Shown here piece after piece: positions 58,085-64,000 of a stretch of DNA of 64,000 bases. The stretch spans positions 81,100-145,099 of the forward strand of contig JBJMGT010000021.1 of the NCBI GenBank assembly GCA_045807745.1, written 5' to 3'. The position numbers were made by a program, and so were the translations under genes. The stretch comes from QHXQ01 sp045807745 (GTDB lineage: Bacteria; Acidobacteriota; Blastocatellia; Pyrinomonadales; Pyrinomonadaceae). Each line of letters starts with the position of its first letter. The stretch's first letter is position 1. A model generated the notes under the pieces. That model did not search any database. It was not told the DNA's origin and saw only the letters and a program-made list of their open reading frames with translations.

Positions 58085-59266
58085 ATGAGAGACGCAGTCA
58101 TCGTGTCGGCCGTGCGCACGGCCGTGGGGAAAGCGCCGAAGGGGACGCTCAGGCACACGCGACCGGATGAGACGGGCGCGGCCGTAATCAAAGAGGCCCT
58201 GAAGCGCGCCGAAGGTGTGCAAGCGGCAGACGTGGAAGACGTGATCATGGGCTGCGCGATGCCCGAAGCCGAGCAGGGCATGAACGTCGCGCGGGCGGCG
58301 GCCATCCGCGCGGGACTGCCGGTCGAGACGAGCGCGATGACGATCAACCGCTTCTGTTCGTCGGGCTTACAATCAATCGCTATTGCGGCGGATCGGATCA
58401 GGACGGGCAGCGCGGACGTGATCGTCGCCGGGGGCTTAGAGACGATGTCCATGATCCCGATGGGCGGGCACATCATCCGGCCGAATCCGTATCTGGTCGA
58501 GCACTACCCGGATTTTTATCTCAACATGGGGCTGGCGACCGAGAACGTCGCGCGCAAGTACGAAGTGACGCGCGCAGAGCAGGACGAGTTTGCGCTGCGC
58601 TCACACGAGCGGGCGGCCGCCGCGCAGGACGCGGGCAAGTTTGCCGACGAGATTGTGCCGCTCAACGTCACGCTTGAAGAGTTGGACGCCAAGGGGCGGA
58701 AGCAGAAGCGCGAGGTCACGTTCGACAAGGATGAAGGCGTGCGGCGCGACACGTCCGTTGCAGGTTTGGCGAAGTTGAAGCCCGCGTTTCATGTGCAAGG
58801 CACGATTACGGCGGGCAACGCGTCGCAGATGTCGGACGGCGCAGCGGCCGTAGTCATCATGTCGGCCGAGCGCGCGAAAGCATTGGGGCTAAAACCGTTG
58901 GCCCGCTTCGTCGCCTATGCGACGGCCGGTTGTCCGCCCGAAGAGATGGGCATTGGGCCGGTCTACGCGATCCCGAAGGCGCTCCGGCTCGCGGGGTTGA
59001 CGCAAGATCAGATCGACGTGATCGAACTCAACGAAGCGTTCGCCGCGCAGTCGCTCGCGGTTATCAAGACGCTCGGTCTCGACGCGGACAAGGTGAACGT
59101 GAACGGCGGCGCGATTGCGCTCGGTCATCCGCTTGGGTGTACGGGCGCGAAGTTGACGGCGTCCGCGTTGCGCGAGTTAGCGCGCCGCGACGGTCGCTAC
59201 GCGATGGTAACGATGTGCGTCGGCGGCGGCATGGGCGCAGCCGGCATTTTTGAACGCATAGCATAA
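58085..59266 (+). CDS. fadA: Acetyl-CoA C-acyltransferase (thiolase)
   Basis: 393 residues from ATG 58085 (GAGG upstream). The nucleophile Cys is in TINRFCSSGLQSIA near 92, the His in NGGAIALGHPLGCTGAKL near 350, and the second Cys in MCVGGGMGAAGIF near 380. It performs the last, thiolytic step of beta-oxidation. It is third in the fad operon and is followed 32 bp later by the acyl-CoA dehydrogenase, the order found in Bacillus fadNAE. Length is normal. Confidence 0.94.
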   Translation: MRDAVIVSAVRTAVGKAPKGTLRHTRPDETGAAVIKEALKRAEGVQAADVEDVIMGCAMPEAEQGMNVARAAAIRAGLPVETSAMTINRFCSSGLQSIAIAADRIRTGSADVIVAGGLETMSMIPMGGHIIRPNPYLVEHYPDFYLNMGLATENVARKYEVTRAEQDEFALRSHERAAAAQDAGKFADEIVPLNVTLEELDAKGRKQKREVTFDKDEGVRRDTSVAGLAKLKPAFHVQGTITAGNASQMSDGAAAVVIMSAERAKALGLKPLARFVAYATAGCPPEEMGIGPVYAIPKALRLAGLTQDQIDVIELNEAFAAQSLAVIKTLGLDADKVNVNGGAIALGHPLGCTGAKLTASALRELARRDGRYAMVTMCVGGGMGAAGIFERIA

Positions 59267-59298
59267 CAACCGAAACATTAACGAAAGGATCAAGTTTT

Positions 59299-61077
59299 AT
59301 GTCAGCCGTAGCCGAAGAGAAACAGATCATCGCTGGCGGGAGTTTTCTGATCGAGGAGCGGACGACCGATGGAATCTTCACCCCCGAAGATTTCACGGAC
59401 GAGCACCGCATGATTGCGGAGACGACGCGCGAGTTCTTAGATAACGAAGTGCGCCCTGCGACCGAAGAGTTGGAAAAACATAATTGGGACTTGGCGCGCG
59501 AACTGATCCGCAAGGGCGCGGAGTTAGGTCTCGTGAGCGTCAACATTCCGGAAGAGTACGGCGGGCTGGGGCTGGATCAGACGAGCGGCGCGATTATCGG
59601 TGAATACCTCGGCCGCTCCGCTTCGTTCGCCACAAGCTTGGGCGCGCAGTCGGGCATCGGCCTCACGCCAATCATCTACTTCGGCACGGAGGCGGCGAAG
59701 CAAAAGTATCTGCCGAAGATCGCGACCGGAGAAATGATCAGCGCGTATGCGTTGACCGAATCCGGTTCGGGGTCGGACGCGATGGCGGCAAAGGCGACGG
59801 CGCGCCTCAGCGCGGACGGCACGCACTACATCTTGAACGGCGAGAAGATGTGGATCACGAACGGCGGGTTCGCCGATGTGTTCATCGTCTTCGCCAAGGT
59901 TGACGGCGACAAGTTCAGCGGCTTCATCGTCGAGCGCCAGCCCGGTCTGACAAACGGGGCGGAAGAGCACAAGATGGGCATCAAGGGTTCGAGCACGACG
60001 GCGCTCGTCCTCTCCGATGTCACAACGCCGGTCGAGAATCTCTTGGGCGAAGTCGGCAAGGGCGCGAAGATCGCATTCAATATCTTGAACTTCGGGCGCT
60101 TCAAACTTGGCGCGATGTGCGTCGGCGGGATGAAGTTGATGATGCATGACGCCGTGCGTTACGCGAACGAGCGGCATCAGTTCGGCCGGCCCATCTCCAG
60201 TTTCGGCGCGATCAAGGCGAAGCTCGCCGAGATGGCCATCAGGGCGTGGGTCGGCGAGACGATGGTCTATCGCACGTTGGGTCTGATCGAGAACGCGATC
60301 AGCGACGCACCCGACGCGGGCGCGAAGTTGCGCGGCATCGAGGAGTACGCCGCCGAGTGCTCAATTGTTAAAGTGGCGCTCTCCGAGTACTGCAACTTCG
60401 TGGCGGACGAGATGGTGCAGATTTACGGCGGCTACGGCTATTCGGCCGACTATCCGGCCGAGCGCGCCTATCGCGACGCGCGCATCAATCGCATCTTCGA
60501 GGGCACGAACGAGATCAACCGCATGTTGATACCGGGGCGCATCATGAAGAGCGCGTTGAGCGGCAAGCTCGCATTGTTGCCCGCCGCGCAGCGTCTGATG
60601 GACGAAGTGTTGTCGCCATCGCTCGCGAGTCTCGATGAAGATGAAGGCGTGTTGGCGACGGAAGCGAAACTCGCACAGGCGGCGAAGAAGGTGGCGTTGA
60701 TGACCTTGGGCACGGCCGCGCAGAAGTACATGGCGAAGCTGGCCGACCAGCAGGAGATACTGATGGGCGTCGCCGACATCATCACGGAAGCCTACGCGAT
60801 GGAGTCGGCCGTTCTGCGCGCGCAGAAACTCGCCGCCGCGCAAGGCGCGGAAGCAGCCGCGCGCTATCTCGACATGACGCGCGTCTTCTGTCACGACGCG
60901 ATTGATCGCATCGAGATGAGCGCCAAGCGCACACTTGCTGCGATGAGCGAAGGCGACGAGTTGCGCACCATGCTCGCAGCCTTGCGCCGCTTCACCAAGC
61001 GCACGCCCATCAACACCGTCGCCGCGCGCCAGACGATAGCCGACGTGCTGATCAAGGCGAACAAGTACGCGTACTGA
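59299..61077 (+). CDS. fadE: Acyl-CoA dehydrogenase (FadE-type, long form)
   Basis: 592 residues, close to Bacillus FadE and longer than the usual 380-400. FAD and substrate sites: YALTESGSGSDAMAAKATA, MWITNGGFADVFIVFA and catalytic-Glu region YGGYGYSADYPAERAYRDARINRIFEGTNEINR (key YGGYGYS, IFEGTNEINR near 400). The extra C-terminal helical domain (from about 430) is seen in very-long-chain enzymes. It makes trans-2-enoyl-CoA, passing electrons to ETF. AAAGGA lies upstream of the ATG. Confidence 0.94.
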   Translation: MSAVAEEKQIIAGGSFLIEERTTDGIFTPEDFTDEHRMIAETTREFLDNEVRPATEELEKHNWDLARELIRKGAELGLVSVNIPEEYGGLGLDQTSGAIIGEYLGRSASFATSLGAQSGIGLTPIIYFGTEAAKQKYLPKIATGEMISAYALTESGSGSDAMAAKATARLSADGTHYILNGEKMWITNGGFADVFIVFAKVDGDKFSGFIVERQPGLTNGAEEHKMGIKGSSTTALVLSDVTTPVENLLGEVGKGAKIAFNILNFGRFKLGAMCVGGMKLMMHDAVRYANERHQFGRPISSFGAIKAKLAEMAIRAWVGETMVYRTLGLIENAISDAPDAGAKLRGIEEYAAECSIVKVALSEYCNFVADEMVQIYGGYGYSADYPAERAYRDARINRIFEGTNEINRMLIPGRIMKSALSGKLALLPAAQRLMDEVLSPSLASLDEDEGVLATEAKLAQAAKKVALMTLGTAAQKYMAKLADQQEILMGVADIITEAYAMESAVLRAQKLAAAQGAEAAARYLDMTRVFCHDAIDRIEMSAKRTLAAMSEGDELRTMLAALRRFTKRTPINTVAARQTIADVLIKANKYAY

Positions 61078-61081
61078 AAAA

Positions 61082-61167
61082 AGTAGTCAGTAGCCAGTAG
61101 CCAGTAGCCAGACGCGGGCCGCGTATCTGCTGTGCTACTGGCTACTGACTACTGGCTACCGACTACT
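61082..61167. repeat. Hairpin of AGTAGCC heptamers between fadE and the MBL gene
   Basis: Left arm 61082-61111 (AGTAGTCAGTAGCCAGTAGC...) has tandem AGTAGCC words; right arm 61135-61167 the complements; two mismatches in 30. Both mismatches become wobble pairs in minus-strand RNA. It ends 7 bases before the MBL ATG at 61175. Confidence 0.8.
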
Positions 61168-61174
61168 GCTTATC

Positions 61175-62128
61175 ATGCGCATTATTCCCATCTCAATTCC
61201 TACGCCGTTCTACATCGGCCCCGTTAACGTTTATCTGATCGCGGAAGACCCGGTCACATTGATCGATACGGGGCCGAAGACAAAAGCGGCGCGCGAGGCT
61301 TTGCATGAGGGCCTCAGGCGCGCGCGGTTTCGCGTGGCGGACATCAGACGCATCGTGTTGACGCACGCGCATGAGGATCATTGCGGGCTTGCGAAGTCCG
61401 TGCGCGATGAGGCGAAGGATGCGGAGGTGTTTGTGCATGGGTGGGAGACGGGGCATCGCGCGGGGCGGCTGGAGTATGAAGAGCACCGGGCGCTCTTGGT
61501 GCGTGCGGGTGTGCCGAGTGAAGAGATCGCGGAGATGCGCCGCATGTACGAGGGCGTGCGTGAGTACGCAGACGCGCTCGCGGATGACGAGCACAAGGAG
61601 TTGCATGACGACGCGGAGTTGGAGTTTGCGACGGGTGTGCTGCGCGTGGTGCATACGCCGGGGCACACGCCCGGCTCTTGCTCGTTTGTGCGCGAAGCGG
61701 ATCGCACCATCATCGCGGGCGATTGCGTGTTAAAGCGCGTGACGCCGAACCCTGTGCTCTCGCCGGATCCGATTGATCCGGCGCGGCGCTTTCCGTCGCT
61801 CGCCGAATATCTGGTCAGTCTTGCGCGCCTGCGCAGTTTCGCGCCGACGCTTGTGCACGGCGGGCACGGCGATGCGGTCACGGACTACGAAGAACTCTTC
61901 AACCGCTACCTGCGCGCGATCCGTGAGCGGCAGGCGCAAGTGATCAAACTGGTAACGAAAACAGGCGCGACTGCTTGGGACATTGCGCGCGCACTCTTTC
62001 CCGATGCGGACGACGTGCACCGCTTCCTCGCCGTCTCCGAAGCGGCCGCGCACCTCGATCTCGCGCACAGCGAACGAAAACTCGCCGTCGAACTTGGCGA
62101 CGGGCGCGAGGTCTACCGGCAACCGTAA
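61175..62128 (+). CDS. MBL-fold metallo-hydrolase
   Basis: 317 residues. The metal motif THAHEDHCG (near residue 67), the following HTPGHTPGSC and IIAGDCVL, and HGGHGD near the end of the beta-lactamase fold are intact. A C-terminal region of about 80 residues (TGATAWDIARALFPDADDVHRFLAVSEAAAHLDLAH) is the winged-helix-like tail typical of LACTB2-type proteins, which include RNases and thioester or lactone hydrolases. Placed after the beta-oxidation genes, an acyl-thioester substrate is possible, as inference. Confidence 0.88.
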   Translation: MRIIPISIPTPFYIGPVNVYLIAEDPVTLIDTGPKTKAAREALHEGLRRARFRVADIRRIVLTHAHEDHCGLAKSVRDEAKDAEVFVHGWETGHRAGRLEYEEHRALLVRAGVPSEEIAEMRRMYEGVREYADALADDEHKELHDDAELEFATGVLRVVHTPGHTPGSCSFVREADRTIIAGDCVLKRVTPNPVLSPDPIDPARRFPSLAEYLVSLARLRSFAPTLVHGGHGDAVTDYEELFNRYLRAIRERQAQVIKLVTKTGATAWDIARALFPDADDVHRFLAVSEAAAHLDLAHSERKLAVELGDGREVYRQP

Positions 62129-62163
62129 CCGGCGTGGGTGCGGTTAGCGTAAGAAATAAAGAT

Positions 62164-62229
62164 CGCCGCGAAGGCACAAAGGGCACAAAGAAATTTACTT
62201 TCTCTTTGGGCCTTTGGGCCTTCGTGGCG
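62164..62229. repeat. Hairpin between convergent genes (AAAGGGC words)
   Basis: Left arm CGCCGCGAAGGCACAAAGG... (62164-62193), right arm ...CCTTTGGGCCTTCGTGGCG (62198-62229); about 25 of 30 positions pair with a loop of a few bases. It lies between the ends of the MBL and zinc-ribbon genes. Confidence 0.75.
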
Positions 62230-62270
62230 TTATTAAGTTCGTTTAATAGTCGAGGATGAGGGCGCGCGTT

Positions 62271-63527
62271 TTAAGCCGCCGCATTGTGTTGATAGTGCGC
62301 GCGTCGTTCGTCCACGGCGCGGATCAGTTCCGTCGGGTTGCGCGCCCACGTTGTGCTGAGTTCGGCGCTGAAGCCAAGTATCGTCCAAGGCGCGTAGTGG
62401 TTGAGCGCGCCGAGCAGTTGATCGGCCTGCTTCTCGCCGCGCCGCAACTGTATCTCCGTCCGCTTGCGTTGCCGGTCGTACACGATGACGGCGAATTTTT
62501 TGCTGACCGGGACGAAGTTGTAATAGACCTTCGTCACCTTCTTGTGCGCCCAGACCATGTCGCCGAGCGCGCATGTCTGCAAGTTGAAGAGACAGGCGTG
62601 GAGCAGCCAGTTCGGCGTGAGCCGGACGGGGCCCACCTCAGCCGCTTGCGGCGACGCGACTTCCGCATCGATGGCGGCGGCCACTTCGGCGGGCGGGCCG
62701 TAACGTGACAGCCGCGTCCAGACGGGGTGCATTTCGGGCGCGGCGCGGCGACGGCGCGCGAGGTGCAGACACCAGAGGCCGATGAGCAGGAGCGTCGCGC
62801 CGATGGGCAGCCCGATCAGACCGGGCGTGTGAAAATCTTCGGTCTTTAGCACGACGGGCAGGAACTTGCCGCGCAACTCCGGTTCGTGTTTATAGAGCGG
62901 TTGCAAAATCTGCTCGAACGTGTGCGCCGAAATGTTTTCGAGCGCGCCGGTGGCCCTGAAGGCGGGCGTGTGATTGTTCGCGCCGACTTCGACGAGCAGC
63001 AGATGGTCGCCGATGGCGAGCGCGTGATAAGTGGCGACCACTTGCCGGTTCGTCCGCTCGCCGTTACGCATCTCGTACTGCACCATCTCCATCCCTGTAT
63101 CGTAAGCGTCGTCACCCTGCACCTCCACGTAGTTGCGTGCGAGCGTGCTGGCATCGGTGAGTTGCAACAACGAACTGTGCCCAATGGTCTGCGCGCCGCT
63201 GACGAAGTTGATCAGGTAGCGACTGTTGATGCAGGCCGCGCCGATGACCACGATGACGAGCACGCAGCCGAGCAGAAACAGGTTGCGCGTGCAGCGACGA
63301 ATCTGTCGGCCCACGTAGCCCGTCGGCGAGACGTGCGCCGGCCCCGACGAGCGGGGCGTTGTTGTCGTTGCGCCGGCCCAGTTCGGCCCGCCGGTGGCCC
63401 CTGCGGGTGGCGGCTGTGTTTGTTGCCCCTCGTGCAGCGGCGCACCGCACCGCTTACAGTTAGCAGTTGACGACCAGTTGAGCAGGTTGCACTGCGGGCA
63501 TCTGATGCTGCTCGGATTACGACTCAT
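62271..63527 (-). CDS. Zinc-ribbon membrane protein, unknown
   Basis: 418 residues. An N-terminal zinc ribbon (CPQCNLLNW...CKRCGAP, residues 9-28), a Gly/Pro/Thr-rich linker, helix 1 (FLLGCVLVIVVIGAACI, near 90), an extracytoplasmic domain of about 130 residues (GDDAYDTGMEMVQYEMRNGERTNRQVV), helix 2 (GLPIGATLLLIGLWCLHLA, near 245) and a cytoplasmic C-terminal domain (VTKVYYNFVPVSKKFAVIVYDRQRKRTEIQLRRGEKQADQLLGAL). No known family. AGGAAG precedes the ATG. Confidence 0.65.
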   Translation of the reverse strand: MSRNPSSIRCPQCNLLNWSSTANCKRCGAPLHEGQQTQPPPAGATGGPNWAGATTTTPRSSGPAHVSPTGYVGRQIRRCTRNLFLLGCVLVIVVIGAACINSRYLINFVSGAQTIGHSSLLQLTDASTLARNYVEVQGDDAYDTGMEMVQYEMRNGERTNRQVVATYHALAIGDHLLLVEVGANNHTPAFRATGALENISAHTFEQILQPLYKHEPELRGKFLPVVLKTEDFHTPGLIGLPIGATLLLIGLWCLHLARRRRAAPEMHPVWTRLSRYGPPAEVAAAIDAEVASPQAAEVGPVRLTPNWLLHACLFNLQTCALGDMVWAHKKVTKVYYNFVPVSKKFAVIVYDRQRKRTEIQLRRGEKQADQLLGALNHYAPWTILGFSAELSTTWARNPTELIRAVDERRAHYQHNAAA

Positions 63528-63742
63528 GGGGGTTGCTTCCTATCTGATTTAGTTAGACCGTTGCGGCCGGGCACGCTGCGCCGGAGACGGCGACCGGCAA
63601 CGCGCACGGTTCTTCGGGTCAGGACTGATGGCTGATTCAAGCGCGGGGTGAGAGGCGCGCGTGAAAGTTAAACGGTCGGGGGCGGCAGCGGCTCGCTCAT
63701 TGGGGCAACAAGACTGCGCCGATGCCTGCCACTTTGATAATA

Positions 63743-63793
63743 CAAAGGGGCTAGAGTAGTTAAGCACTTTCGCCGAGGTGCTAAACTACTGAA
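63743..63793 (+). mobile_element. Probable left end of an IS1595-family insertion sequence
   Basis: AGGGGCTAGAGTAGTTAAGC at 63743 begins a terminal region whose GTAGTTAAGCAC (63756) pairs with GTGCTAAACTAC (63778-63789), 11 of 12 positions. The transposase ATG follows at 63794. The outer end and any target duplication cannot be confirmed as the other end is outside the window. Confidence 0.4.
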
Positions 63794-64000
63794 ATGGAAC
63801 GACCGAACCCGTTTTATCGCCGTTCCCGAATTTCCGCCAAGAAATTCCGGCAACTCTTGCGCTTGTTCGCGCTCGATTTGACGGCCACCGATGTCGCACA
63901 TTTAACCGGTCTGACGCGCAAGAGCGTCACCACGATCTTTCTCAAAATCAGAGCGCGCATCGCCGAAGCATGCGAGCGTGATTCACCGCTCTCCTCCGGC
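63794..64000 (+). CDS. IS1595-family transposase, N-terminal part (cut by window edge)
   Basis: 69 residues visible, open at the window edge. KKFRQLLRLFALDLTATDVAHLTGLTRKSVTTIF is the helix-turn-helix start of ISXO2/IS1595-like transposases, followed by LKIRARIAEACERDSPL just before the acidic catalytic domain, which lies outside. The frame is intact so far. Confidence 0.75.
   Translation, partial: MERPNPFYRRSRISAKKFRQLLRLFALDLTATDVAHLTGLTRKSVTTIFLKIRARIAEACERDSPLSSG

Noticed and set aside
63668..63901. 77-codon minus-strand frame opposite the IS1595-like gene start
   Set aside because: It covers the transposase start and left end on the other strand and has no motif.

Overview
The window is a high-GC bacterial chromosome segment whose gene mix suggests an Acidobacteriota-type soil or aquatic heterotroph, possibly class Blastocatellia. 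The clues are an EgtB/EgtD pair, paired M16 peptidases, a DUF4173 membrane protein, many secreted peptidases and many long intergenic hairpins. The taxonomic guess is inference only; no rRNA or other phylogenetic marker is present.

Layout. 0-14 kb is core and housekeeping: ergothioneine synthesis (egtD/egtB, divergent), a Tat-exported LD-carboxypeptidase, MscL and MscS channels, a MerR-controlled Met/His-rich periplasmic protein, an M1 aminopeptidase, a PrcB-like lipoprotein, a tiny zinc-ribbon protein, a thioesterase, a nitrilase-family amidase and a zinc alcohol dehydrogenase. 14-20.5 kb is an AT-rich island. It holds a type III restriction-modification pair (mod, res), a 3' half-tRNA, a PD-(D/E)XK protein resembling the tRNA-intron homing nuclease I-Ssp6803I, and an intact tRNA-Ala(GGC). 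20.5-31 kb returns to core genes: enoyl-CoA hydratase, PilZ, 3-hydroxyacyl-CoA dehydrogenase, thioredoxin reductase, a methyltransferase, a family 39 glycosyltransferase, an HxlR regulator and an M16 peptidase pair. 30.8-38 kb is a same-strand envelope-related run: a membrane protein and winged-helix regulator, UppS, small membrane proteins, a DUF4173 protein and a flavoprotein. 38-48.4 kb carries an M48 lipoprotein protease, a phospholipase C-type enzyme, a domain-permuted aconitase, CYTH and DUF488 proteins, an MFS exporter, DoxX and a class III adenylate cyclase.

48.48-54.90 kb is a second accessory island, bounded by an imperfect 28-29 bp direct repeat. It contains a NADAR protein followed by an attC-like site, a 956-residue DUF4062-NTPase-TPR protein flanked by two homologous arrays of about 125 bp, a truncated IS200-type remnant, a SWIM zinc-finger protein and a TnpA of the IS200/IS605 family. 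54.9-61.1 kb is a beta-oxidation operon with the same gene order as Bacillus fadNAE, plus an inserted ybaK. Its promoter carries a sequence fitting the Bacillus FadR operator exactly, placed between -35 and -10. The window ends with an MBL hydrolase, a zinc-ribbon membrane protein and the start of an IS1595-like transposase cut by the window edge.

A trait running through the whole window is a set of long intergenic hairpins, about 85-105 bp each. Their arms are unrelated in sequence from place to place but built alike, often from tandem heptamers. They sit between convergent genes or just in front of start codons.
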